Below are positions 24,562 through 32,370 of a stretch of 64,000 bases of DNA, in pieces (position 1 is the first letter of the stretch; each line of letters begins with the position of its first letter). Source of the DNA: Actinoplanes sp. N902-109 (lineage in GTDB: Bacteria; Actinomycetota; Actinomycetes; Mycobacteriales; Micromonosporaceae); the NCBI RefSeq assembly GCF_000389965.1, contig NC_021191.1, positions 5,271,501-5,335,500 on the forward strand. Direction: 5' to 3'. Under the pieces are notes generated by a model, which worked only from the letters and a program-made list of their open reading frames with translations, did no database searches and was not told the origin of the DNA. The translations under genes and the position numbers were made by a program.

Positions 24562-25730
24562 CGCAGCTGCCCCAGGTCCTTGTCGCCGCGGCCGGAGAGA
24601 GTCAGCAGCACCGTGGAACCGCGGGGCAGTTCGTCGGTGCCCGCCGCGCGCAGCACCCAGGCCACCGCATGCGCCGACTCGAGCGCGCAGATGATGCCCT
24701 CGGCTCGGGCCAGCCGGTGCAGCGCCGCCAGAACCTCGTCGTCGCTGACCGTCACATAGGTGGCGCGGCCGGAGCGGCCGAGGTGGGCGTGTTCGGGGCC
24801 GACGCCCGGGTAGTCCAGGCCGGCGGCGATCGAGTGGGCCTCGGCGACCTGCCCGTCGGCGTTCTGCAGCACCAGCGAGCGGGAGCCGTGCACCACGCCG
24901 GGCGTGCCGTCGGTCATCGCCGCGCCGCCCGCGGCTTCCACCCCGATCAGCCGCGCTGTGGTGTCGGCAAAACCGGCGAACGTGCCCGCCGCGTTCGAGC
25001 CGCCGCCGACGCAGGCCACCACCACGTCGGGTACGCCGGTGGGGAGTTCCGCGGCGACCTGCCGGCGGGCCTCGTCGCCGATGACGGACTGGAACTCGCG
25101 GATCATCCACGGGTACGGGTGTGGACCGGCCACCGAGCCGAGGCAGAAGTGGCTGTCGTCCACCGCAGCGACCCACTGGCGCATCGCCTCGTTGGTGGCG
25201 TCCTTGAGCGTGCGGCTGCCCGCGGTCACCGGCACCACCTCGGCGCCGAGCAGCTGCATGCGCGCGACGTTGAGCGCCTGCCGGTCGATGTCGCGCTCGC
25301 CCATGTAGACGGTGGCCCGCAGGCCGAACAGGGCCGCGGCCGTGGCGGTGGCGACGCCGTGCTGGCCCGCGCCGGTCTCGGCGATCAGCCGGGTCTTGCC
25401 CATCCGCTGGGCGAGCAGCGCCTGACCCAGCACATTGTTGATCTTGTGAGAGCCGGTGTGGGCCAGGTCCTCACGCTTGAGCAGCAGCGTGATGCCCAGC
25501 TCCGCGGAAAGGTTCCAGGCCGGGGTGAGTGCGGTGGGCCGGCCGGCGTAGCGGGTACGGAACATGTCGAGCTGATGGCGGAAGCCGGCGTCGGCCCAGG
25601 CGTCGCGGAACGCCTCCTCCACCGCGGCGCAGGCCGGGATCAGGGCCTCGGGCACGAAGCGTCCGCCGAACTCACCGAAGCGGCCCCCGACGGCCGGTTC
25701 GCGCAGGTATCGGGTGGCGATGACAGTCAT
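24558..25730 (-). CDS. trpB: Tryptophan synthase beta subunit
   Basis: The 390-residue PLP enzyme contains FGEFGGRFVPEALIPA, the PLP lysine Lys96 in HTGSHKINN, the phosphate loop GGGSNAAGTF and GRGDKDL near the end, so it is a complete TrpB1-type subunit joining indole and serine. ATG 25730 is chosen because GGAGG lies about six bases upstream, while an in-frame TTG four codons earlier would overlap the ribosome site. Two palindromic operators precede it. No trp attenuator or T-box is visible, so control by the GntR protein is more likely. Confidence 0.96.
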   Translation of the reverse strand: MTVIATRYLREPAVGGRFGEFGGRFVPEALIPACAAVEEAFRDAWADAGFRHQLDMFRTRYAGRPTALTPAWNLSAELGITLLLKREDLAHTGSHKINNVLGQALLAQRMGKTRLIAETGAGQHGVATATAAALFGLRATVYMGERDIDRQALNVARMQLLGAEVVPVTAGSRTLKDATNEAMRQWVAAVDDSHFCLGSVAGPHPYPWMIREFQSVIGDEARRQVAAELPTGVPDVVVACVGGGSNAAGTFAGFADTTARLIGVEAAGGAAMTDGTPGVVHGSRSLVLQNADGQVAEAHSIAAGLDYPGVGPEHAHLGRSGRATYVTVSDDEVLAALHRLARAEGIICALESAHAVAWVLRAAGTDELPRGSTVLLTLSGRGDKDLGQLR

Positions 25731-25742
25731 GACGCCCTCCAA

Positions 25743-25796
25743 AGTTATATAACTCTTGGAGCATCATGTCATAGCTTTGCCGAAAGTTCTATAACT
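25743..25796. promoter_or_regulatory. Two HutC/GntR-type operator palindromes ahead of trpB
   Basis: AGTTATATAACT (25743-25754) is a perfect palindrome. AGTTCTATAACT (25785-25796) is a near-perfect second copy. Each is followed by CT-TTGGA-like sequence, so the unit is about 18 bp, repeated at a 42-base interval. GTnTATAnAC-type sites are typical of HutC-subfamily GntR proteins, one of which follows trpA. The distal site overlaps the stop codon of the SGNH gene. Confidence 0.7.
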
Positions 25797-26562
25797 GTTG
25801 GAGGGCGTGGAACCAGGTGGCGGCCATCTGGCGGTACCCCGCGTCGTTGGGGTGCAGCTTGTCGGACAGATCCGCGGGCCCGCGTACGGCCGACTGGTCG
25901 ACAAGATGGAAGTGCGCCCCCGCCGCAGCCACGATCGCGGGCACCTGCTCGTTGTAGGCGTCGGCGCGGCGCTGGCGGGTGCGTCCGTCGCCGATGTCCT
26001 GGTTGCCGATGATCTCGGCGACGTAGACCTCGGCGGCCGGACGGTCGCGGGCGATCGTGGCCAGCACCCGGGTGAGGACCTGCGGGGCCAGCGCCGCCGC
26101 AGCCGGGGTCCGCAGGTCGTTGGTTCCGGCGTGCAGCAGGACGACGTCCGGGCGGGCCGTGTCCAGCCAGGCGTCGAGGTGCCGGGCGAGCTGGGTCAGG
26201 GTCCAGCCGGAATGGCCCTCGTGGTCGGCGTCCGGGCCGGCGCCGGTGTGCTGGGAGCCGACGAAGTCGACCCGGATGCCCGCGGCGGTCAACCGGCGGT
26301 AGAGCAGCGCGCGGTAGCCGCTGCCGTCGACGGAACCGGCGCCCATCGTGATGGAGTCGCCCAACGGCATGACCCGCAGCACCCGCGTCACCGCCGGAGC
26401 CGCGCCGGACGAGGGCACACCGGACGACGACGGCGACGACATACCGGATGGCGGCGGCGCTGCGGGTGCGGCGCAGCCGGCCGGCATCAGCAGGCCCAGC
26501 GAGCCCGCCAGGCCCAGCAGGCGAAGTCCTCCCGGCAGCGCACCGGATCCCAGCAACCGCAT
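25789..26562 (-). CDS. SGNH-type esterase lipoprotein
   Basis: The 257-residue precursor has a lipoprotein signal (LLGLAGSLGLLMPAGC, with lipobox PAGC) and a Ser/Pro linker, then the SGNH hydrolase blocks: block I MPLGDSITMGAG (catalytic Ser), block II Gly in VDFVGSQHTGAG, block III HAGTNDLR, and block V DKLHPNDAGYRQMA (catalytic Asp and His). It should be an extracellular, membrane-tethered esterase or deacetylase for a glycan or lipid. GGGAGG six bases before ATG 26562 supports that start over ATG 26565. Its stop lies inside the distal trpBA operator. Confidence 0.88.
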   Translation of the reverse strand: MRLLGSGALPGGLRLLGLAGSLGLLMPAGCAAPAAPPPSGMSSPSSSGVPSSGAAPAVTRVLRVMPLGDSITMGAGSVDGSGYRALLYRRLTAAGIRVDFVGSQHTGAGPDADHEGHSGWTLTQLARHLDAWLDTARPDVVLLHAGTNDLRTPAAAALAPQVLTRVLATIARDRPAAEVYVAEIIGNQDIGDGRTRQRRADAYNEQVPAIVAAAGAHFHLVDQSAVRGPADLSDKLHPNDAGYRQMAATWFHALQQL

Positions 26563-26628
26563 CATGAGCCTCCCTGGGTCCGTTCGGTCACAGCGGCACA
26601 AAGCTGAGCGGCATTCGATAATGCGGTG

Positions 26629-27534
26629 GTGCAGGCACTCGAGATCGCGTGCGACGAGTCCGGGTACGAGGGCGAGAAGCTCATCGACACCACCACCGAT
26701 GTCTTCGCGCACGCCGGGGTCCGGCTCAGCGTGGAGACCGCCGCCGGCTGCCTGGCCGAGCTGCGCCGGCGGGTCCGGTCCCCCGCTACCGAGTACAAGG
26801 CCGGCCACCTGCTGCGCGAGAAGCACCGGGCGGTGCTGGTGTGGTTGCTGGGACCGTCGAGCCCGGTCTACCGCAACGCGCACGTGTTTCTCATCGACAA
26901 GGTGTACTTCGTGCTCGGCAAGCTGACCGATCTGCTGCTCGGCCAGCCGGTCGAGGCCGGGTTGTCGGCGGACCGGCGGGCGCGGGCGGCGTCCGAGGTG
27001 CTGTACCGCGACGGGACCAGCCACGAGTTCCTGGTCGCCGCCAACACGATGATGCGGGGGCGCGATCGCAGGGACGTCGACGGGCCGGTCAGCGCGTTCT
27101 TCCGGATCGCCGGCGGGCTGGCGGGGCGCGAGCGGGCAACAGCTTTCCGCGTACGGATGAAAGACGATCCGGTGCTGTCGTTGCTGGATCCGCTGATCCC
27201 CGCGCTGGTGCGGGCGGTGACCCGGTGGGGCGGTGACGGGCACGCGGTGACGGTGGTGCACGACCGGCAGACGATGCTGCCCGGCGAACGGGTGGACCGG
27301 CTGCGTCACCTGCTGCACCGGTCCGGCGTCGTGCTCACCGACGTGCGGCTGGCTCCGGCCGAGTACGAACCGCGGGTGCAGCTCGCCGACATCCTGGCCG
27401 GCACCGTTCGCAAGATCGCGCAGGACGAGCTGCACGGGCACGGCGACCCCGAGCTGACCACACTGATCCGGCCGTACCTCGACGCGCATTCCATCTGGGG
27501 CGACCGGCGCAGCTGGGCCCTGATGCATGCCTGA
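26629..27534 (+). CDS. DUF3800-like protein
   Basis: The 301-residue protein opens with IACDESGYEGEK, the acidic DESG motif of DUF3800. It ends with the family-like block VQLADILAGTVRKIAQDEL, with a conserved Asp that may pair with the first to bind metal (RNase H-like fold). Biochemical function in the family is unproven, though some members occur in defence islands. Here the neighbours are ordinary genes. GATAAT six bases before GTG 26629 suggests leaderless translation from that codon, although an adjacent GTG at 26626 would add one residue. Confidence 0.7.
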   Translation: MQALEIACDESGYEGEKLIDTTTDVFAHAGVRLSVETAAGCLAELRRRVRSPATEYKAGHLLREKHRAVLVWLLGPSSPVYRNAHVFLIDKVYFVLGKLTDLLLGQPVEAGLSADRRARAASEVLYRDGTSHEFLVAANTMMRGRDRRDVDGPVSAFFRIAGGLAGRERATAFRVRMKDDPVLSLLDPLIPALVRAVTRWGGDGHAVTVVHDRQTMLPGERVDRLRHLLHRSGVVLTDVRLAPAEYEPRVQLADILAGTVRKIAQDELHGHGDPELTTLIRPYLDAHSIWGDRRSWALMHA

Positions 27535-27635
27535 CGACGCGCCGACCCGGGGCTACTTGCAACTGAAAACCGTTTCCAACAGGATGGTGCTGCCGCCACC
27601 CGGCGGTGTTCCGTACCTGGAAGGGAGCTTTTGCC

Positions 27636-28028
27636 ATGTCCTTGAACGTCTCCCCGGATCTGCTCGCCGTTGCCGAACGCGGCGATGTGACCGATGTCGA
27701 GTTCGTCAACTGCGTGCGTACGTCGCTGCCGTACGCATGGCAGGTGGTCAGCTTGGTGATGGCCGAGCTGCACCGCGCCGACGCCGAGTTCGCCGACCAC
27801 GAGGTGCCGCCGCCCTCCGAAGCCGAGCGGGGGCAGCTGTTGCGGGCGCTGGCCAGTGACGCGATCCGGGGCGGGCTGGAGCGGCACTTCGGCGCCAAGC
27901 TGGCGTTCCAGAACTGCCACCGGGTCGCCGCGTTCCGGTTCCCGGCGGTTGACAACGAGCGCTACCAGGCGTTCGTGTCGCCGCGCGGGCAGCTGCTGAA
28001 CCAGTCGCCCGAACTGCGCAACTGCTGA
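27636..28028 (+). CDS. SCO5389-family conserved actinomycete protein
   Basis: The 130-residue protein matches the actinomycete-restricted family typified by Streptomyces SCO5389: MSLNVSPDLLAVAERGDVTDVEFVNCVRTSLPYAW, then GQLLRALASDAIRGGLERHFGAKLAFQNCHRVAAF, ending LNQSPELRNC. No catalytic motif or membrane segment is evident, and the function is unknown. Two invariant-looking Cys and a C-terminal Cys are noticeable. AAGGGAG eight bases before ATG 27636 is a strong ribosome site, so it is probably well expressed. Confidence 0.8.
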   Translation: MSLNVSPDLLAVAERGDVTDVEFVNCVRTSLPYAWQVVSLVMAELHRADAEFADHEVPPPSEAERGQLLRALASDAIRGGLERHFGAKLAFQNCHRVAAFRFPAVDNERYQAFVSPRGQLLNQSPELRNC

Positions 28029-28047
28029 ACCGGGCAGCCGCGCCCGA

Positions 28048-28079
28048 GGAGCCGGGCAACGTACCCGCTGACCGGCTCC
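28048..28079. terminator. Hairpin terminator between convergent genes
   Basis: GGAGCCGG (28048-28055) pairs with CCGGCTCC (28072-28079) around a 16-base loop. It lies between the stops of the SCO5389-family gene and the GGDEF gene. There is no U-tract, so the call rests on position and stem quality. Confidence 0.5.
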
Positions 28080-28086
28080 CCGGGCG

Positions 28087-29520
28087 TCACATCCAGGGGG
28101 CGATGACCTCTTCCTCGACGTACAGGGTCGCGTTGTTGCGGCCGCGGCGCTTGGAGCGGTACATCGCCGCGTCCGCGTGGCGCATCAGGGCCTTGGCGTC
28201 CGAGCCGCCGGCGTACGCCAGCGCCACACCGACGCTGCACCCCACATCGAGCTTGAGGCCGGCCACCGAGGCGTTGCTGGTAATGCCGTCGATGAGCCGC
28301 TGGGCCACGCCGACCGCCTCCTCGGCGTTGCGCACCCGGGTCAGCACGACGCCGAACTCGTCGCCGCCCAGCCGGCCGGCCGTGTCGGTGTCGCGGGTGG
28401 TGCGCTTGATGACCGTGCTGATCGTCTGCAGCAGCCGGTCGCCGACGTCGTGGCCGTACGTGTCGTTGACCGCCTTGAAGCCGTCCAGGTCGCAGAAGAG
28501 CATGGCGACCGGGTGCTGGTAGCGGGTGCCCTGCGCGAGGGCGCGTTCGAGGTCGCGCTTGAGCGTCGGGCCGTTGGCCAGCCCGGTGAGGCTGTCGTGC
28601 GAGGCCGCGTAGGCGATGCGGTCCTGCACGGCGCGCCGCTCGGTGATGTCGCGCTGGTGGCTGACGATGGCGTGCACCGCGGGGTGGGCCAGCATGTTGC
28701 GGGCGATGATCTCGTGCCAGTGCCAGGAGCCGTTGGCGTGCCGCACGCGCAGCTCGGCGGAGTGCTCCACGGTGCTGTCGGAGGCCAGCAGCCGGGTGAA
28801 CAGCTCCATCGAGGCGACCTCGTCCTCCGGGTGGAACAGCCCGTGCAGGACCCGGCCGTGCAGTTCCTCGGGCCGGTATCCCATCACCGGCAGCGCGGCC
28901 GGGCTGACGTAGGAGACGTTGCCGTCGGCGTCGCTCATCGTGATGACCTCGGAGCCGTCGCGCACCAGCGCCCGGAACCGGTCCTCGCTGAGCCGGGTGG
29001 CGACCTCGGCCTGCTCGCGCTGGGCGACGAACCGCCCGAGCGCCCGGGCGGTGGCCACCGTGCCGAGGGCGACCAGCGCGGCCAGCACGTGGGACTCGGC
29101 GACGTCGAGGTGGGTGGGCAGCCAGCCGGCGGCGACCGCGGCCTGCCCGGCCGCCAGCGAGGTGACACCGGCCAGGGCGGCCGGTTTCCAGGCCCGCGAG
29201 CCGGCCCGGTGCAGGTGCAGCACCAGGATGTAGGCGTGCGCCACGGCCAGCAGCGCACCCCAGCCCAGCAGGTACGAGGTGACGGTGGCGATCCACATCT
29301 GCAGTGCGACGTCCAGGCCGGGCCGGTTGTCGCCGGCCAGCACCCGCTGCACCGCCGGCTGCTGCAGGATCGCGCCGGCGCCCAGCGTCGTGGCGAACGC
29401 CCACAGCGGGGCCGTGCCGATCAGGCCGAAACCGTCCAGCACCACGACGGCGACCAGCGCGAGGATGGGCTCCATCCCGTGTCGGGCGAACATTGTCGCC
29501 CGGGTCGCTGTCGTCTGCAT
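28087..29520 (-). CDS. Membrane PAS-GGDEF diguanylate cyclase
   Basis: The 477-residue protein has about six membrane helices in the first 180 residues, a PAS domain (EDRFRALVRDGSEVITMSDADGNVSYVS ... HQRDITERR), and a GGDEF domain with ASHDSLTGLANG, FCDLDGFKAVNDTYGHDVGD and an intact GGDEF. An RDTD motif five residues before GGDEF matches the RxxD inhibitory site, so the cyclase should be active and feedback-inhibited by cyclic di-GMP. GGAGAG ahead of ATG 29520 supports the start. It probably links membrane or redox input to c-di-GMP, which controls development in actinomycetes. Confidence 0.9.
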   Translation of the reverse strand: MQTTATRATMFARHGMEPILALVAVVVLDGFGLIGTAPLWAFATTLGAGAILQQPAVQRVLAGDNRPGLDVALQMWIATVTSYLLGWGALLAVAHAYILVLHLHRAGSRAWKPAALAGVTSLAAGQAAVAAGWLPTHLDVAESHVLAALVALGTVATARALGRFVAQREQAEVATRLSEDRFRALVRDGSEVITMSDADGNVSYVSPAALPVMGYRPEELHGRVLHGLFHPEDEVASMELFTRLLASDSTVEHSAELRVRHANGSWHWHEIIARNMLAHPAVHAIVSHQRDITERRAVQDRIAYAASHDSLTGLANGPTLKRDLERALAQGTRYQHPVAMLFCDLDGFKAVNDTYGHDVGDRLLQTISTVIKRTTRDTDTAGRLGGDEFGVVLTRVRNAEEAVGVAQRLIDGITSNASVAGLKLDVGCSVGVALAYAGGSDAKALMRHADAAMYRSKRRGRNNATLYVEEEVIAPWM

Positions 29521-29691
29521 GGGTCTCGTCTCTCCAGGGGTCGGGAGGTGGCAGACCCTCTGATCGGCTGCCCCGGCGCGCATCCAAGGGTCCGGCCGGG
29601 AAAACTGGCCCATGCGCGCCGACGGCGGCTACGTCGACGCGATCCTGCCCTGAGCATTCCGCGGGCCGGCAGCCGGTCGCGGGGCATGAAA

Positions 29692-29716
29692 AAGCCGCCA
29701 CGACCGGTGGCGGCTT
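29692..29716 (-). terminator. Rho-independent terminator of the NlpC/P60 gene
   Basis: AAGCCGCCAC (29692-29701) and GTGGCGGCTT (29707-29716) form a perfect 10-bp stem with a five-base loop. On the minus strand the stem is followed by a short run of T. It lies 23 bases beyond the hydrolase stop codon. Confidence 0.85.
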
Positions 29717-29739
29717 CCTCAGGTGGCGTTCAGCGCCCG

Positions 29740-30729
29740 TCAGCCCACCCTGCGGTAGGCGCTCGGGGTGCCCGGATAGTCGATCTTGGCCATCCGCACC
29801 TTGTCGCCGGTGTGCGGCGCATGCACGATCAAGCCGTTGCCGACGTAGATCGCCACATGATGCACCGGGGAACCGTAGAAGATCAGGTCCCCGATCCTCA
29901 GGTCGCTCCGGCTGATCGCCCGGCCGGACTGCACCTGGTCACCGGTGAAGTGGGCGAGGCTGACCCCGACCGTCCGCCAGGCGACCTGGGTGAGACCGGA
30001 GCAGTCGTACCCCGTCGGTCCCGCGGAACCGAAGATGTACGGCTTGCCGATCAGCGAGCACGCTTTCTGCGCGGCGATGTTCCCCGGTTCCTGGGTGAAG
30101 GTCTGGGGACACGGGCCGAGCTCGAGCGGGCCCTGGTCGGCACCGCTGGCGCCGTAGGCCTGGATCCGCAGCTTCTGCAGATCGTCGACCTTCTTCTGGA
30201 TCTGGTTCTTGCGAGTGGCGAGGTCCTTGTCGCGGGCCGCGACCGCATCGGTCAGAGTGGCCAGATCCTGCTTGTCCTTCGCGTACTTGTCACGCAGCTT
30301 CGCCACGCCTGCCACCTGCTCCTGCTGGTGGCGGGCGATCTGGTCGAGGTAGGTCAGCTTCTCGGTGAGACCGGTCGGCGTCCCGGTGACGACCATCGAC
30401 TGCAGCGCGCCGGGGGATCCCCGCATGTACGCGTCGGAGGCCATGCTGCCCACCTGCGACATGGCCAGATCAACCTGCAGCTCGAGGGGCTCGAGCTTCT
30501 TGTTGATCACCTTCAGCTGTGCACGGTTCTTGATCAGCTCGTTGTGCACCTTGTTGTACTGCTCGATAAGCGGCTCGAGCTTGTTCCACTGCTCGGTGAT
30601 CTGCTTCTCGACACTTGAGGGCGACGGAGTTGCGTGCGCCGCGGTCGGAACGAGCATCACCCCGACGGCGGCGATCACACCCAGCAGACTGCGCAGAATC
30701 GTGGCGCGGCGCGCCCCAACTCTTTTCAC
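29740..30729 (-). CDS. NlpC/P60 peptidoglycan endopeptidase (RipA-like)
   Basis: The 329-residue secreted protein has a signal peptide (LLGVIAAVGVMLVPTAAHA) and a long coiled coil at about 38-195 (SVEKQITEQWNKLEPLIEQYNKVHNELIKN...). The C-terminal NlpC/P60 domain has Cys243 in GYDCSGLTQ, His291 in HHVAIYVG and a third polar residue His303. It should cut stem peptides of peptidoglycan, with the coiled coil acting as a localisation or autoinhibitory arm. Translation starts at GTG 30729, with GAAAGGA about twelve bases upstream. A cyclic di-AMP riboswitch in the leader controls it. Confidence 0.92.
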   Translation of the reverse strand: MKRVGARRATILRSLLGVIAAVGVMLVPTAAHATPSPSSVEKQITEQWNKLEPLIEQYNKVHNELIKNRAQLKVINKKLEPLELQVDLAMSQVGSMASDAYMRGSPGALQSMVVTGTPTGLTEKLTYLDQIARHQQEQVAGVAKLRDKYAKDKQDLATLTDAVAARDKDLATRKNQIQKKVDDLQKLRIQAYGASGADQGPLELGPCPQTFTQEPGNIAAQKACSLIGKPYIFGSAGPTGYDCSGLTQVAWRTVGVSLAHFTGDQVQSGRAISRSDLRIGDLIFYGSPVHHVAIYVGNGLIVHAPHTGDKVRMAKIDYPGTPSAYRRVG

Positions 30730-30749
30730 GTAGGTGCAGTGTCCTTTCT

Positions 30750-30888
30750 TCCCTCGGCCGCCGACCGGGTTAGCTGTCGGGTTCGGGCGGGAAGCGCGCC
30801 CGGCCGCGGTGCTGCTGCGGCTTCACCCCAGGGTCTTGTGGGTCCCCGGCACGCGACCGCGGTGACGCGGGCGCGATTAGGCGGTGAC
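30750..30888 (-). promoter_or_regulatory. ydaO/yuaA cyclic di-AMP riboswitch
   Basis: On the minus strand the leader reads CGCCTAATCGCGCC ... GCCGGGGACCC ... GGGGTGAAGCCGC ... CCCGAACCCGACAGCTAACC, followed by CGGTCGGCGG. These are the invariant blocks of the ydaO class in actinomycetes, in the right order and spacing. In this phylum the class sits upstream of NlpC/P60 and resuscitation-factor genes and switches them off when cyclic di-AMP is high. The exact ends are approximate. Confidence 0.9.
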
Positions 30889-31018
30889 CCGTCAGTTCGC
30901 CCGGGGTTCGAGCGAGGGGGGACCGACGAGCCGGATGACACCGTACTCCGGATCTTCCGAGAATTGAACTGCGTGTAGCCGTGGCTGACGGCGCGTCACG
31001 AGGAAGAACCCTGAGTAG

Positions 31019-31942
31019 TCACAGCGGCCAGGTGGTCAGCGCGCGGTCCAGCCACGGCACCACCAGGATCACCGTCGGTAGCACGAGCAGACCCACCGCC
31101 ATCGTCGCGGCCAGCACGGAGAGTGCGGCCGACCGGGAGTCCGCGCCGTCCAGCCGGTCCAGCCGGCGGCGGCGTTCGCGGGCCGCGCCGGCGCTGTCCA
31201 TCCCGTCCGGCGCGTCCGGGCTGACCGCGTCGCTGAGCACCGACAACGCCGAGCGCAGCGGCTGCGCCCCGGAGCGTGCCCGGGCGGCGTCGTCCGCCGC
31301 CATCTCCAGCAGCAGATGGACGGCGTCCAGCGGCACCCGGCTGCGCAACGGCCGCGGCACCGCCCGGTAGAACGCCGTGAACGACTCCATGACCAGGGCG
31401 TGCCGGTAGCGCAGGTGCGCCTGCTCGTGCGCGATGACGGCGGCGACCTGTGCGGTGTCGAGCACCCGCAGCACCCCCTCGCTGAGCACCAGCCGCGGGC
31501 GCCGGCCGGGCAGGCAGTACGCGAACGGCAGCGGCCCGTCGAGCACACGCAACCCCTCGGGCACCTGCGCGGGCAGCTCGCCGTGGCGTTCGGCGCTGTC
31601 GAGCAGGTCCACCAGCATCCGGTGCCGCGCCCGGCGGGTCCGGGACCGGTAGCTGACCCCGGCCAGCGACACCAGCAGCCGGATGATGATCAGTGTGGCC
31701 ACGGCCAGGGCGGCGATCAGCGCGGCCGTGCCGACCGGCTTGCCCGGGCCGGACTCGTCGATCAGCTCCTGCGGGCCGGCCAGCACGACGCCGAGCGCAC
31801 ACAGGATGCCGGCCAGCGTGATCGCCTGCCAGAGCACGATGGCGGCCACCGGCGCCCGGTCGGGCCAGCGGGCGGACGCGAGCACCCCCGGCACGACCAG
31901 CGACAGGGTCAGGCCGAGCGCGCCGAGCAGGAGAGCGGTCAC
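31019..31942 (-). CDS. M56-family (BlaR1-like) membrane metallopeptidase
   Basis: The 307-residue protein has about four membrane helices and the zinc motif HEQAH in AAVIAHEQAHLRYRHALVMESF, with a downstream EMAADDAA block giving the third ligand. It lacks the C-terminal beta-lactam sensor domain of BlaR1. It overlaps the upstream blaI gene by four bases (ATGA). In related systems the peptidase inactivates BlaI by cleavage. Here the signal is unknown, and the pair is divergent from the cytochrome bd genes. Confidence 0.88.
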   Translation of the reverse strand: MTALLLGALGLTLSLVVPGVLASARWPDRAPVAAIVLWQAITLAGILCALGVVLAGPQELIDESGPGKPVGTAALIAALAVATLIIIRLLVSLAGVSYRSRTRRARHRMLVDLLDSAERHGELPAQVPEGLRVLDGPLPFAYCLPGRRPRLVLSEGVLRVLDTAQVAAVIAHEQAHLRYRHALVMESFTAFYRAVPRPLRSRVPLDAVHLLLEMAADDAARARSGAQPLRSALSVLSDAVSPDAPDGMDSAGAARERRRRLDRLDGADSRSAALSVLAATMAVGLLVLPTVILVVPWLDRALTTWPL

Positions 31943-32295
31943 CGTCTTTTCTTCGAGGCCTCGATCGCAGCGGACAGCGCGGACGGGTCGATCCGCCCGA
32001 CGAAGTGTGCCAGAGCGGCGTCCCGCACGTCGTCCGGCGCGGCGCTCAGCGCGTCGAGCATCAGCGCCGCGGTCATCTCCTCGCGGGTCTGCGCCGGGGC
32101 GTACCGGTAGGCCCGGTCGGCCTTCTGCTGGGTGACCACGCCCTTCTTGGCGAGGCGGTCGAGCACGGTCATCACCGTCGTGTACGCGAGGTCGCGCTCA
32201 CGGCTGAGCCGCTCGTGGACCTGCCGGACGGTCAACGGCTCGTCCGCGTCCCACAACTGCCGCATGATGTCGCGTTCGAGGTCGCCCAGTGCCAT
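31939..32295 (-). CDS. BlaI/MecI-family transcriptional repressor
   Basis: The 118-residue protein has the BlaI winged helix (LGDLERDIMRQLWDADEPLTVRQVHERLSRERDLAYTTVMTVLDRLAKKGVV) and the C-terminal dimerisation and cleavage segment. It is co-translated with the M56 peptidase. Two dyads with BlaI-like TACTAC/CTACGA arms lie immediately upstream, in the region shared with cydA. It therefore probably represses itself and the cyd genes. In Mycobacterium tuberculosis the BlaI regulon has been reported to include ATP synthase genes, a precedent for control of respiration. Confidence 0.9.
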   Translation of the reverse strand: MALGDLERDIMRQLWDADEPLTVRQVHERLSRERDLAYTTVMTVLDRLAKKGVVTQQKADRAYRYAPAQTREEMTAALMLDALSAAPDDVRDAALAHFVGRIDPSALSAAIEASKKRR

Positions 32296-32321
32296 GTGAC
32301 CCACTCTACTGCACAGCGTCG

Positions 32322-32358
32322 TACTACGAGCCGTAGTATCTACTACGAGACGTCGTAG
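32322..32358. promoter_or_regulatory. Two BlaI-like operators shared by blaI and cydA
   Basis: TACTACG-AGC-CGTAGTA (32322-32338) is a perfect inverted repeat with 7-bp arms. CTACGA-GACG-TCGTAG (32343-32358) is a second one with 6-bp arms. Both match the TACTAC-dyad type bound by BlaI and lie 27 bases from blaI and 13 bases from the cydA start. Confidence 0.8.
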
Positions 32359-32370
32359 AGGGGGCATTCC

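Noticed and set aside
28177..30618. An 813-codon plus-strand open frame
   Set aside because: It runs antisense through the GGDEF and NlpC/P60 genes, both of which have clear domains, ribosome sites and a riboswitch. The plus frame has none.
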